Shown here: piece after piece, positions 27,503 through 37,486 of the stretch
Numbering within the stretch: position 1 is the first letter of the stretch
Layout of the letters: each line of letters opens with the position of its first letter
Source of the DNA: JAKAGZ01 sp963748105
GTDB lineage: Bacteria > Bacteroidota > Ignavibacteria > Ignavibacteriales > Ignavibacteriaceae
NCBI GenBank assembly: GCA_963748105.1
Contig: CAVVHP010000004.1
Location: 124,001-188,000 of the forward strand
Direction: 5' to 3'
Length of the DNA stretch: 64,000 nucleotides
Translations under genes and position numbers: made by a program
The notes under the pieces: model-generated
Seen by the model: only the letters and a program-made list of their open reading frames with translations
The model's database searches: none
What the model was told of the DNA's origin: nothing

Positions 27503-28321
27503 ATGAAATTAACAGGAATATTTTTGTTAAGCCTTTTTATATTTATTGGATGTGCGGAAAAAAAGGATAATAATATGAATAACGAACCAACAATTGTAAC
27601 AAAACACATTACCTATTCGGCGGACGGAACAACTCTTAAAGGATACCTGGCATACGACAGCAGCATAAAAGGGAAAATGCCGGGAATTTTAGTCGTGCAC
27701 GAGTGGTGGGGAATGGACGGTTACGCTCAGCACCGCGCGGAGATGCTGGCAAAGCTCGGCTACGTTGCCTTCGCGCTGGATATGTACGGCGACGGAAAAA
27801 TTGCCGATCACCCGGCGGATGCGCAGAAGTTTGCGATGGCGGTAATGAGTAAAATGGATACCGCGCGCGACAGGTTTAACGCGGCTTTAAAAATATTGAA
27901 AGAACAGCCGGAAACGGACACATCACAAATTGCGGCAATCGGTTACTGCTTTGGCGGAGGAGTTGTTTTAAGAATGGCTCTTGCCGGTGCGGATCTGAAA
28001 GGTGTGGTAAGCTTCCACGGAGATCTGCCGGCCGGACCGGTTAAAGATCCGGAAAAAGTGAAAGCAAAAATATTCGTCTGCAACGGCGCGGCGGACCAGT
28101 TTAATCCGAAAGAAAAAGTTGAAGAGTTTGAAAAAAATATGAAAGATGCAGGTATAGACAGCAAAGTAATTAATTATCCGGATGCGATGCACAGCTTTAC
28201 AAATCCGGCAGCGGACAGCCTCGGCAAAAAATTCAATCTCCCGATTGCGTATAATAAGAATGCAGATGAAAAGAGCTGGGTGGATATGCAGGCTTTCTTC
28301 TGTGAGATATTTACTTATTAA
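27503..28321 (+). CDS. Dienelactone hydrolase family lipoprotein
   Basis: An alpha/beta hydrolase of 272 residues with a lipobox (FIGC, Cys near 17), so it is membrane anchored. The dienelactone-hydrolase triad is visible: nucleophilic Cys in GYCFGGG (about 149), Asp in AADQF (about 198) and His in AMHSFTNP (about 230). VVHEWWGMDG near 73 is also typical. A good GGAGG lies before the ATG. Codon use is more GC-rich than in the preceding two genes. It is probably a single-gene unit and the substrate is unknown. Confidence 0.9.
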   Translation: MKLTGIFLLSLFIFIGCAEKKDNNMNNEPTIVTKHITYSADGTTLKGYLAYDSSIKGKMPGILVVHEWWGMDGYAQHRAEMLAKLGYVAFALDMYGDGKIADHPADAQKFAMAVMSKMDTARDRFNAALKILKEQPETDTSQIAAIGYCFGGGVVLRMALAGADLKGVVSFHGDLPAGPVKDPEKVKAKIFVCNGAADQFNPKEKVEEFEKNMKDAGIDSKVINYPDAMHSFTNPAADSLGKKFNLPIAYNKNADEKSWVDMQAFFCEIFTY

Positions 28322-28377
28322 GGAGTGGGAATAATTTGTTCCAGTGGGAAATTAAAATTGCAAGATTTGTAAATAAA

Positions 28378-28408
28378 CTCACCCCAACCCCTCTCTTAAA
28401 GAGAGGGG
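28378..28408. repeat. Hairpin repeat, left of the DUF559 remnant
   Basis: CTCACCCC followed by a perfect 9-bp hairpin CCCCTCTCT/AGAGAGGGG with loop TAA (28388-28408). The reverse complement of the element at 28841-28875 has the same layout, so the two form an inverted pair. Confidence 0.75.
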
Positions 28409-28424
28409 CTATAAAATACCGTGA

Positions 28425-28819
28425 ATGAAAAGGGGCAGTATAATTCTTAATAGCATAAAATTAAGAAGGGCGGCAATAATACGTTGCAGAGAACTCAGGC
28501 AAAACCAAACACCGGCAGAAGAATTATAACTGGAGGGGGTAAGAAATACGTAATGTTTAATGATTTAAAATTCTACAGGCAGTACCCGATTTTTTTTGAT
28601 ATACTTAGGTAAAGAAACATTTTACGTTGCAGATTTTTATTGTCACCAGGCAAAACTGGTGATTGAACTTGACGGAGGGATTCACCAAAAACAAAAAGAC
28701 AAGGATAACCTGAGAACTGAAATTATTGGGATAAAGGGTATTAAGGTTCTTAGATTTAATAATGAAGAAATTCTTAAAAATAAAATAGTGTTCTAAAACG
28801 AATTGAATCCCAAATTTAA
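28425..28819 (+). pseudogene. DUF559 endonuclease-domain gene, broken in several places
   Basis: Starts at ATG 28425 (MKRGSIILNSIKLRRAA). RELRQNQTPAEEL meets a stop at 28527, and later pieces in other frames give MFNDLKFYRQYPI. The core FYVADFYCHQAKLVIELDGG reads at 28596-28796, and KRIESQI reaches a stop at 28817-28819. These segments in order match the DUF559 (Vsr-like) endonuclease family of about 120-130 residues. At least four or five frame changes in 395 bp exceed the density in neighbouring genes, so it is likely a real decayed gene, although homopolymer errors may add to it. Confidence 0.7.
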
Positions 28820-28840
28820 TTTCACAAAACACCTGTCACT

Positions 28841-28875
28841 CCTTCCCTTCTTAAGGGAAGGGGCAGGGGGATGAG
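28841..28875. repeat. Hairpin repeat, right of the DUF559 remnant
   Basis: A perfect 9-bp hairpin CCTTCCCTT/AAGGGAAGG (28841-28861, loop CTT), then GGCAGGGGGATGAG. On the minus strand it reads CTCATCCCCCTGCCCC before the hairpin, mirroring the left element. The stretch from here to the AraC gene at 29128 (about 250 bp) shows no gene. Confidence 0.75.
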
Positions 28876-29127
28876 TTTAGAAATTAGCCCGATAATGTTT
28901 TTACAAATCCCGCAGCTTCAATTATTTTTCAAGCACCTCACACAGTCCTCCAGATAAGAAAGACGGATAAATTATGCAACATTAATTATCGAAAGCGGGC
29001 CGCATGTCGGTTATGAAGGGTAACCCGTTTATGTAAAAAAATAATTTCAACACCAACATTTTTTATTTTCATGTTTCTTATATTTAAATGCCTTCAGCCT
29101 AAGCAAAAGACATTATTTTAAGCTTTG

Positions 29128-29964
29128 ATGAAAATAATCAAACAAAATACATTCGGACTTTCCGTGCAGATCGGTATACCCACGGGTGTGCTTTCCGGCA
29201 TTGTGGAGCGCTTTTTCGAGCTTAACGGAAGCCCGTCATATAAGTCGCACAGGCTTCTGCCCGTAGGATGCTCTGAAATCCTGTTCAATCTCGGCGATGT
29301 TTTAATGGCCAGCACGCTGAATAAAGAAAACCCGGAGATAAGCTGCAGGCAGTTCCTGGTATCCGGAATTAAAACCGGTTTTATGGACGTAAACGCGCCG
29401 AAAAAAATGCACTGTATCGGCATCAGGTTTCACGTTGGCGGAATGAAAAGGCTGTTCAATATTTCACCCGCGGAGCTTACTGACAACGACTATGAACTGG
29501 ATCTTTTGATTTCCCGGAGCCTCGCCGGCAATATTCGTGAGAAACTCGCGGAATGCGAAACAACCGTGGAAAGATTCAACCTGCTGGCCAGGCTGATTAT
29601 AAAAAAAATAATCCGGTCGGAAAAAGAGAGTACTTCAGAAAATATTGTTAAGGAAATTCTCGCCAAACCTTTTCTGCCGGTCAGGTCGCTTGAAAAAGAA
29701 ACCTGTTATTCGCGTCAGTATCTTCACAGGATATTCAAGTCCTCCACCGGCATTTCGATAAAAAAATACCAGCAGTTAAGCAGGGTCTCATCGGTTTTGA
29801 AATCACTGAATTCAAAAGGGGGAAATCTAACCGATCTTGCATATTCAAACGGGTATTTCGACCAGAGCCATTTCATCAATGATTTCAAACAGTTGACCGG
29901 CTATTCACCGGCATCCTATCTCTCCACAGTACGCACCTTCGATCCCGATCCCTTCATTTTTTAG
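29128..29964 (+). CDS. AraC-family transcriptional regulator
   Basis: A 278-residue regulator. The N-terminal ligand/DUF6597-like domain (SHRLLPVGCSEILFNLG, MHCIGIRFHVGGMKRLF) precedes a C-terminal double helix-turn-helix (LEKETCYSRQYLHRIFKSST, LTDLAYSNGYFDQSHFINDF, then KQLTGYSPASYL). It starts at the ATG at 29128. It is followed by four small membrane-protein genes that it may control. The inducer is unknown. Confidence 0.9.
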   Translation: MKIIKQNTFGLSVQIGIPTGVLSGIVERFFELNGSPSYKSHRLLPVGCSEILFNLGDVLMASTLNKENPEISCRQFLVSGIKTGFMDVNAPKKMHCIGIRFHVGGMKRLFNISPAELTDNDYELDLLISRSLAGNIREKLAECETTVERFNLLARLIIKKIIRSEKESTSENIVKEILAKPFLPVRSLEKETCYSRQYLHRIFKSSTGISIKKYQQLSRVSSVLKSLNSKGGNLTDLAYSNGYFDQSHFINDFKQLTGYSPASYLSTVRTFDPDPFIF

Positions 29965-30029
29965 TTTACATTTTTACAATCCTTCTGCATTAAGATTTTT
30001 TAAGTTTGCCCCCAAAAAAAGGTGAACCC

Positions 30030-30540
30030 TTGAAAAAAATAATTGTATGCCTCTCGGTTACATTTATGGCGGGTGTGCTCTTCGTAAATATTTATAATTC
30101 AATTGTGGACGCGGTAAGCTGGGGAAGCAATGTCCCCGCTTCAATTGACGTGATGCGCCACTATTATTACTCAACTAATCCCGGGAAATTCTTCAGGTAT
30201 TTTTCGCCCGCAAACCAGTTTCTGGCTCTGCTGGTACTTAATTCTGTTCTGGAAATCATCAAAGAAGGTGAGATACTTTCTCGCCGCCGCGTTTTTGCTT
30301 TCGGTACTGACCGATGTTTTTACCTTTTCCTATTTTTATCCGGCCAACAACCTGCTGATGACCCTGCCGCTTACAAATGTATCGAAACTCAGCAGCGTTG
30401 TTCACAACTGGCAGCTAATGAACTGGCTGAGGTCTCTTATTATCGTGGTTGAATTGTCATTATTCTTCCTCGGCCTGAACGGACTGTTTAAACAGGATAC
30501 AAAAAATATATCAGCAAAGCGGGCGGGTGTTGAATTTTAA
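30030..30540 (+). CDS. DUF1772-like membrane protein (one frame break)
   Basis: About 169 residues with roughly four membrane segments. The start is likely TTG 30030 (MKKIIVCLSVTFMAGVLF). Removing one G at 30267-30268 joins LEIIKEVRYFLAAAFLL. The layout (FVNIYNSIVDAVSW, then NPGKFFRYFSPANQ, later NWQLMNWLRSLI) resembles the DUF1772 family. It is the first of four membrane proteins downstream of the AraC regulator. Function is unknown. Confidence 0.65.
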
Positions 30541-30575
30541 AAACATTAAATCATAAACATAGACAGGAATAAAAG

Positions 30576-31103
30576 ATGTCATTTTATTTTTTCGTACTGT
30601 TTTTTCATATAACAGGGGCGATTGGAATATTTGTCGGGATGGGACTTGAATGGCTGATAGTCCATAATTTCAAAAGAGCAACCACTTATTCACAGGCTCT
30701 TCAATGGACGGATTCATTCAGGTTATTGCCGGCAATTTTTTCAATCTCATCGATTCTGATACTGGCTTCCGGAATTTATATGTGGGCTGAAACCTGGGGA
30801 GACACAGCATGGATAATTACCGGGTTCTGGCTGTTCTTATTCCTTGCGGTTTTCGGCTCTGTAATTGTCGGCAAAAAAGTGCGATCAATAGCGGAGGCAC
30901 TTAAATCAGAGAGTGATAAATTATCCGATGCAATTTTAGTGAAAATTAAATCTCCCGTAATTACTCAATCGCTTAAAATAAGAACAGCCCTTGCCCTGTC
31001 GATTATCTTCCTGATGACCATAAAACCGGGCTGGACGGTAACGCTGATAGTTGTAGGTGCTGCATTAATCACAGGGTTTTTACTTTCACGGATTTTGAAA
31101 TGA
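30576..31103 (+). CDS. DUF2269-like integral membrane protein
   Basis: A 175-residue protein with four to five hydrophobic segments (MSFYFFVLFFHITGAIGIF at the N-terminus, LALSIIFLMTIKPGW near the end). It resembles small membrane proteins annotated as DUF2269, but I cannot assign a function. The stop overlaps the next start (ATGA), and it belongs to the AraC-linked membrane cluster. Confidence 0.65.
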   Translation: MSFYFFVLFFHITGAIGIFVGMGLEWLIVHNFKRATTYSQALQWTDSFRLLPAIFSISSILILASGIYMWAETWGDTAWIITGFWLFLFLAVFGSVIVGKKVRSIAEALKSESDKLSDAILVKIKSPVITQSLKIRTALALSIIFLMTIKPGWTVTLIVVGAALITGFLLSRILK

Positions 31104-31520
31104 AAAAGCTGAAATGGTGGTTTCGCGTAGTCGGAACGTTTTATCTTTTATTAACAACTGTTAACCTGTACGGAATTTTTATCAACAAACAATTTCTCCG
31201 GCAGAATATTCCTTTCCACGTTCAACAACGCCGGGTTCGGGATAACGCTTGATTTCTGGTTCACCTTTGTGCTCGACCTGATGGTGACGGGCGCTTTTAT
31301 GCTATGGGCTTCTCGTAATCCGCTAAAAAATCTTAACCTTGTTTGGCTGATAATATTTCTTGAGATGGTAAGAGGAATTGCAGATGATCTTTATATGGTC
31401 AGCAGGGGATATAATGCAGGATTTTACGCAGGATTTATCACTGTTCATGTATTAATTATCCTTACCGGGTTTATCTTTCTGCGGCAGGGAAAAATTGAAT
31501 TAAAGGCGGCTGATAAATAA
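31100..31520 (+). CDS. BphX-like membrane protein (one frame break)
   Basis: Starts at ATG 31100 (MKKLKWWFRVVGTFYLLLTT), overlapping the previous stop. A break in the ATTCCTTTCC stretch near 31198 separates it from LSTFNNAGFGITLDFWF, then GAFMLWASRNPLKNLNLVWL and EMVRGIADDLYMVSRGY. The order NLYGIFIN ... FMLWASR(N/D)PL ... RG(I/V)xDD(L/I)YM is that of the BphX-like family, about 139 residues here. No enzymatic role is known. Confidence 0.7.
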
Positions 31521-31570
31521 ATGTTTAAGCGGAAATCATTATTTTAAATAGAGAAATTAATTTTATTTAT

Positions 31571-32588
31571 ATGAACAAAGCATTATCAATAAAATCAGGT
31601 TACCTGGTCTGGCTGTTACCTCTTCTAATAATTACCACCCTTGTATTGATTGCAAAGTCGCCGGTTTTTTACCGGCACCCGGATGTAATGTCTGTGGGAA
31701 TAACTCTTGATTTTTTAATTACACTGCCGCTGGTATTTTATCTTTTAATCAGGAAGAAAAATATTTCCTGGCTGGTTGTCTCACCGGTTGCAACGGCGGG
31801 AATAATAATTGCGGGACTGGTAATTCCAAAAGATCATCAGCAGTTTCTTGCGCACAGGCAGGACAATTGCTTTTTCTTTGATGGAACTGGCGGTTGTAGG
31901 CTATTTTATAATTAAAACCCGGAAAGCAAAAAAGGTTTACAATCTGCAGAAAGATGTTTCATTTGATTTTTATACGGCGTTAAAAAAAGCAGTCGCAGAA
32001 GTTGTGCCGAAAAGAATTTCAAACTTGCTCTCAACTGAAATTGCCCTCTTTTATTACGGGTTCTTTTCATGGAAGAAAAGAAAAACCGAAAACAATGAGT
32101 TTACCTGTTACAAAGAAAACGGGGCGATGGCTGTTTTCTTCGTAATTATTTTTATGATACTTGTAGAGACAGTTGTTCAGCATATACTGATTCAGTTATT
32201 CAGCCCAACCATTGCCTGGATTATAACCATAGTCAGTATCTACAGTGTGCTTGTTTTATTCGGCGCGGCCCGGTCATTGAGCAAGAGGCCGGTAATCGTA
32301 ACCGGGAATAATATTTACCTGCGCTACGGAATTTTATCAGAGACGTTAATTCCCTTCAGCAATATTGAATCTCTTGAAACATCCCGCGGTGCTGTCGAAT
32401 TTAATAAAGAGATGGTCCCTCTTTCGCCGCTTCATAAACTGGAGAATACCAATGTTGTTCTAAATCTTCGTGAAGAGGGCATTCTACATGGTTTTTACGG
32501 CAGAAAAAAGAAATTCAAATCAATTGCGTTCTATATAGATGATTTGGACGGTTTCAGGGCAATGATCGAAAAACAAACCACGGGTTAA
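31571..32588 (+). CDS. Membrane protein of unknown function, PH-like C-terminal part (one frame break)
   Basis: Two frames that join near 31846: HQQF followed by LRTGRTIAFSLMELAVVGYF. The joined protein has about 338 residues. Four to six membrane helices come first, then a two-helix segment (MAVFFVIIFMILVETVVQHI, then IAWIITIVSIYSVLVLFG). A beta-rich C-terminal part follows (RPVIVTGNNIYLRYGILSET, IPFSNIESLE), reminiscent of bacterial PH domains. Function is not known. It is last in the AraC-linked membrane cluster. Confidence 0.5.
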
Positions 32589-32660
32589 AGTTTTCTGGCC
32601 GGTATTTCCCCCGTGCCGCGGAAATCCCTCAAAAAACCCGCAAATTTGCCCGAAAAACCC

Positions 32661-32691
32661 TTTGTTTTTTCTTAATTCATTCTTATATTTG
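32661..32691 (+). promoter_or_regulatory. Bacteroidota-type promoter of rpmE2
   Basis: TTTG (32661-32664), exactly 19 bp, then TATATTTG (32684-32691) match the -33/-7 consensus TTTG-N19-TANNTTTG of the housekeeping sigma factor in Bacteroidota. The predicted start near 32698 leaves a leader of about 38 nt before the ATG at 32736. Confidence 0.75.
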
Positions 32692-32735
32692 AGATCACTT
32701 TTTGTTAAAAATTCAATCACGATAGGACAGGCACG

Positions 32736-32984
32736 ATGAAAAAAGGTATTCATCCAAATTACAGGCCGGTGGTTTTCCAGGACGGATCCTGTGATTTTGC
32801 GATTTTAACACGTTCAACTATTAAAACGGAAGACACAATTGTCTGGAAAGATGGCAATACTTATCCGCTTGTAAAACTTGAAATTTCCAGCGGCTCGCAC
32901 CCGTTTTTTACAGGAAAGCAGAAATTTCTGGATACTGCAGGAAGAGTGGAGAAATTCAATAGAAAATACGCTAAGAAAAATTAG
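32736..32984 (+). CDS. rpmE2: 50S ribosomal protein L31, type B
   Basis: An 82-residue L31 of the zinc-free class: MKKGIHPNYRPVVFQD at the start, SGSHPFFTGKQKFLDTAGR near 53-71, and no CxxC pair. It has its own clear promoter upstream and terminator downstream, so it is a single-gene unit. Bacteria that lack zinc-binding L31 use this form constitutively, and others use it under zinc limitation. Confidence 0.96.
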   Translation: MKKGIHPNYRPVVFQDGSCDFAILTRSTIKTEDTIVWKDGNTYPLVKLEISSGSHPFFTGKQKFLDTAGRVEKFNRKYAKKN

Positions 32985-33032
32985 ATTTTCTTTCTTTTAC
33001 GTATAAGTTTCCGTCAGATGACGGACAAGTTT

Positions 33033-33058
33033 AGCCAGGTTTGCCTGGCTTTTTTTGT
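33033..33058 (+). terminator. Intrinsic terminator after rpmE2
   Basis: AGCCAGG (33033-33039), loop TTTG, CCTGGCT (33044-33050), then a run of T. A smaller CCGTCA/TGACGG hairpin lies just before at 33011-33024. Confidence 0.92.
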
Positions 33059-33080
33059 TGGCGATGGGTGAATAAATAGC

Positions 33081-33161
33081 TGTCATTTCGACCCCCTCAG
33101 GGGGGAGAAATCTAAAAAGATTCCTCAGTCCCCCGGCCAGCCGGGCTTCTTCGGAATGACA
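33081..33161. repeat. MITE-like repeat, copy 1
   Basis: An 81-bp element with ends TGTCATTTCGA / TTCGGAATGACA, an inner inverted GAGAAATCT/AGATTCCTC pair and a GC-rich CCCGGCCAGCCGGG hairpin. A second copy lies at 37534-37630. It carries no coding sequence and occupies most of the gap between rpmE2 and the efflux operon. Confidence 0.85.
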
Positions 33162-33287
33162 AAAAGACTAGTATAATTATTAAACCATTTATCATTTTTC
33201 TATTGTTTTAGAACAGAAAATTTTCAAATTTGAAGCTCTTTTGCGAGAGCCTTTTTAGAAAAAGCATTTAACAAAAAATAAAATAAT

Positions 33288-34359
33288 ATGGACAAGAAAA
33301 AGAAAAACATAATTTTTGCGGTCATCTTTGTAGTGGTGATTGCTATTCTGCTCATTATTAAATTCAGCTCTTCAGGTTCCGGTATGCAGGGTGGAATGCG
33401 CGGACCCGGGGCAGGTGGTCCTGTTCCTGTAAAAGCGCACATTTTAAAGCCTCAAAAGCTGAACAACAATGTAATTACTACTGGTACCGTACTGGCAAAT
33501 GAATCTGTTGAGCTGAAAAGTGAAACATCCGGCAAGGTTGTTAAAATTCTTTTTAAAGAGGGAAGCCGTGTTAAAAAAGGGCGATCTTCTTTTAAAGATA
33601 AATGATGAAGAACTTCAGGCACAGCTTCTCCGGGCGAAGTCAGCTTTAAATCTTGCACAGGAAAATTTCGGAAGACAGAAATCTTTATATGAAAAACAGG
33701 GAATAAGCAAGCAGGCACTCGATGCTGCACAGAATGATCTGAATGCCAAAACCGCTGACCTTGCATTAATAAAAGCACAGATTGATAAAACAGAAATCAT
33801 TGCACCATTTGATGGACAGATCGGTCTGAAATATGTGAGCGAGGGAAGTTTTGTAAATTCTTCAACTACTATCGCAAGTCTGCAGGATATCGATCCGATT
33901 AAAATTGATTTTTCAATTCCCGAAAAATATGCCGGCTATGTGAGCAAAGGAGACAAAATCACATTTAAAGTTTCCGGGAACAATAAAGTTTTTACCGGAA
34001 CTGTTTTTGCTATTGAACCCCAGATTGACCTGGACACGAGAACGCTTAAGATCAGGGCAATTGCGCCTAATGCTAAAGGTGAAATTCTTCCCGGCTCTTT
34101 TGCGGATGTAACATTAATATTGAAAGAAATTAACGACGCATTAATGGTTCCGACACAGGCGATAATACCGATATTAAAAGGACAGAAAGTTTATCTCTAT
34201 AAAAACGGTGTTGTTTCACAGGCGATAGTTAATGTAGGAATCAGAACCGATACACAGGTTCAGCTTACAAGCGGGGTCAGCGCGCAGGATACTGTTATTA
34301 CTACCGGCGTTCTCCAGATTATGCCCGGTGTTCCCGTAAAAATCACAGATTTCAACTAA
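33288..34359 (+). CDS. RND efflux periplasmic adaptor (MexA/HlyD family), one frame break
   Basis: Membrane-fusion protein linking an RND pump to a TolC channel. It has an N-terminal anchor (residues 7-25), Gly/Pro-rich linker, lipoyl half-motif (ITTGTVLANESVELKSETSG), coiled-coil hairpin (about 105-170), then beta-barrel (PIKIDFSIPEKYAGYV) and membrane-proximal domains. The frame breaks at GGG 33579-33581. With one G removed, KKGDLLLKINDEELQAQL reads through. The rejoined protein is about 356 residues. It is followed 15 bp later by the pump gene. Confidence 0.93.
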
Positions 34360-34374
34360 AAAGATTTTGAATTT

Positions 34375-37300
34375 ATGAGTTTATCATCATTAAGTATTAG
34401 AAGACCGGTACTGGCGATTGTGATGTCAATCGCTATTGTGCTGTTCGGAGTTATCGGATATACATATCTTGGTATAAGAGAGTATCCCGCTGTTGATCCG
34501 CCGATTATTACGGTAAGTACATCATACACGGGTGCAAACGCTGATGTAATTGAATCGCAGATAACCGAGCCGCTTGAAGAATCAATCAACGGTATCGCAG
34601 GAATTCGTTCACTTACTTCTGTAAGTCGTGACGGACGTAGTACAATTACAGTTGAGTTTGATATCGATGTAAATCTTGAAACGGCCGCAAATGATGTGCG
34701 TGATAAAGTTTCGCGTGCTATCCGCTCACTGCCGCCCGATATTGAAAACCCGATTGTCTCAAAAGCTGATGCGAATTCTTTCCCGATAGTTTTTATGAAT
34801 CTGCAGAGCGATACAAAAAACCTGATGGAGCTTTCTGAAATAGCAAACAATGTATTTAAAGAAAGATTCCAGACTATTCCCGGCGTAAGTTCTGTGCAGA
34901 TTTGGGGAGATAAAAAATATTCAATGCGTCTCTGGCTCGATCCGGCAAAACTTGCGGCTTATCATCTCAGTCCGGTTGATGTGAAAAATGCGCTTGCCCG
35001 GGAAAATATTGAGCTTCCTTCAGGTATTATTGAAGGAAACAACACGGAACTTTCAATCAGAACAATTGGAAGGCTCTCAACGGTTAAGGAATTTAATAAT
35101 CTCATTATTTCTGAAAAGAACGGCAGCCTGGTGAGAATGAAAGATATTGGTCACGCCGAACTTGGTCCTGAAAACATGAGAACAATACTTAAGCGTGATG
35201 GAATTGCTATGGTAGGCGTTGTGCTGATAGCGCAGCCGGGCGCAAACAATATCGCTATCACCGATGAATTTTATAAACGGCTCGACCAGATTAAAAAATC
35301 AATGCCTTCAGATCTTAAAGTAGGAATTGGTTTTGATGTTACCAGATATATAAAGGATTCTATCACAGAGGTTGAACAGACAATCTTTCTCGCGTTTTCT
35401 CTTGTTGTTCTGATAATCTTTTTGTTTTTAAGAGACTGGAGAACCACCATCATCCCGATTATAGCTATACCCATTTCGCTGATCGGTGCGTTCTTTATAA
35501 TGTATATCGCAAATTTTTCTATAAATGTGCTGACACTGCTTGGAATTGTGCTTGCGATAGGAATTGTAGTGGATGACGCCATAGTTGTGCTCGAAAATAT
35601 TTACGCGAAAATTGAAGACGGGATGAATCCCGTTGATGCGGCCACAAGAGGCTCGGCTGAAATTTTCTTCGCGATACTTTCAACAACTATCGCGCTTGCC
35701 TCGGTGTTCCTTCCAATCATCTTTTTGCAGGGACTTACAGGAAGACTTTTCCGTGAATTCGGAATTGTAATTGCCGGATCGGTTGTTATTTCAGCTTTTG
35801 TGGCTTTAACGCTGACTCCAATGCTCGGCGGAAAGATTCTGAAAGCACGGGATAAAGAAACTCACAGCTGGTTCTACTTAAAAACAGAACCATTCTTTGT
35901 AAGAATGAATGGGTGGTACAGATCAACACTTAATACATTTATGACAAGACGCTGGATTGCATTTGCTATAATGGCATTTTCAATCGGGTTGATTTATTTT
36001 CTGTTTATTTCAACTCCGGCGGAACTGGCGCCGCTTGAAGACAGAAGCAGTTTAATTATTTCAACAACGGCCCCCGAGGGAACTACTTTTGATTATATGG
36101 ATAAGTTTATGGATAAACTTATCGGCCTGATCAAAAAAGACGTTCCTGAAAATGATGGAATTATTTCTGTTACTTCACCGGGATTCGGCGCATCTGGTTC
36201 AACAAATTCCGGTTTTATTTATATGCTTCTTACACAACCCGATGAAAGGCAGAGAACGCAGGGACAAATTGCGGGTGCTCTTACAGGTGAGGTAAGTAAA
36301 CTAACCGAGGCACGTACCTACGTAGTTCAGCAGCAGACAATCGGACAGAGAGGATTCGGCCTGCCGGTTCAGTACGTACTGCAGGCGCCTAATTTTGAAA
36401 AGCTCAGGGAATTTCTTCCCAAATTTGTTGAGGCTGCGCAGAAAGATCCTACGTTTGCTTTCGTAGATGTTAATCTGAAATTCAATAAACCTGAACTTCG
36501 TGTTACAATTGACAGGGAAAGAGCCAGAACTCTGGGAATTTCTGTTTCGGATATTACGCAGACAATACAGGCTGCGTTCAGCGGGCAGAGATTCGGATTT
36601 TTTATCAGGAATGGAAAACAGTACCAGGTTATTGGCCAGGTTGACAGGGCCGACAGGGATGCACCGATTGATTTGCGTTCGCTTTCGATAAAAAATGACA
36701 AGGGCGAAATGATTCAGCTTGATAACGTTGTGCATCTGGTTGAAGAAAGTACACCGCCGCAGCTGTACAGGTTTAACCGTTATGTATCAGCCACGGTAAG
36801 CGCTGCGCTTATGCCGGGCAAAACTATCGGCGATGGTATTAAGGCAATGGATGTAATAAAATCAAAAGTGCTGGATGATACTTTCTCAACCGCTCTTGAC
36901 GGTGCTTCAAAAGATTATGCCGAAAGCTCATCGAGTCTTCTTTTCGCATTTATGCTGGCAATCATATTAATTTATCTTGTGCTGGCGGCACAGTTTGAAA
37001 GTTTCAGGGATCCGTTTATTATTCTTTTTACGGTTCCTCTTGCAATAGCCGGCGCGCTGGTTTCTATCTGGTATTTTAACCAGACGCTTAACATTTTCAG
37101 TGAGATCGGTATTATCATGCTTATCGGTCTTGTTACAAAGAACGGTATTTTGATCGTGGAATTTGCCAACCAGAGAAAGGCGCAGGGACTTTCAAAAATG
37201 GAAGCCATTGTTGATGCAGCGGCTGCACGTCTCCGCCCGATCCTTGATGACAAGCTTATCGACAGTGCTTGGTATTTTACCGATTGCTCTCGCACTCGGT

Positions 37301-37456
37301 GCAGGTTCCGAAAGCCGTACATCGATGGGTATCGCTGTAATCGGCGGACTTATTTTTTCAACCGTGCTTACTTTATTCGTGATTCCGGCAATTTATTCCT
37401 ATTTCTCACGGTCAACTGCAGCGGTTTCTAATGTAACTGAGGAGTTAGAAGATTAG
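34375..37456 (+). CDS. RND efflux pump inner-membrane subunit (HAE1 family), one frame break
   Basis: Proton-driven efflux pump of about 1027 residues. TM1 is followed by REYPAVDPPIITVSTSYTGA, typical of AcrB/MexB relatives. The proton-relay Asp pair lies in VVDDAIVVLEN near 397. The frame breaks at TT 37244-37245. Removing one T restores RLRPILMTSLSTVLGILPIA and the last helices to the stop at 37456. It is flanked by adaptor and TolC genes. Substrates may be drugs, dyes or bile-like compounds and cannot be read from the sequence. Confidence 0.95.
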
Positions 37457-37486
37457 ATTTTTATTAAACTAAATTTTGAAAAAACA

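Noticed and set aside
30030..32588. Reading the AraC-linked membrane genes as true pseudogenes
   Set aside because: Each is restored by one base at a homopolymer and retains family motifs on both sides, matching the general error pattern.
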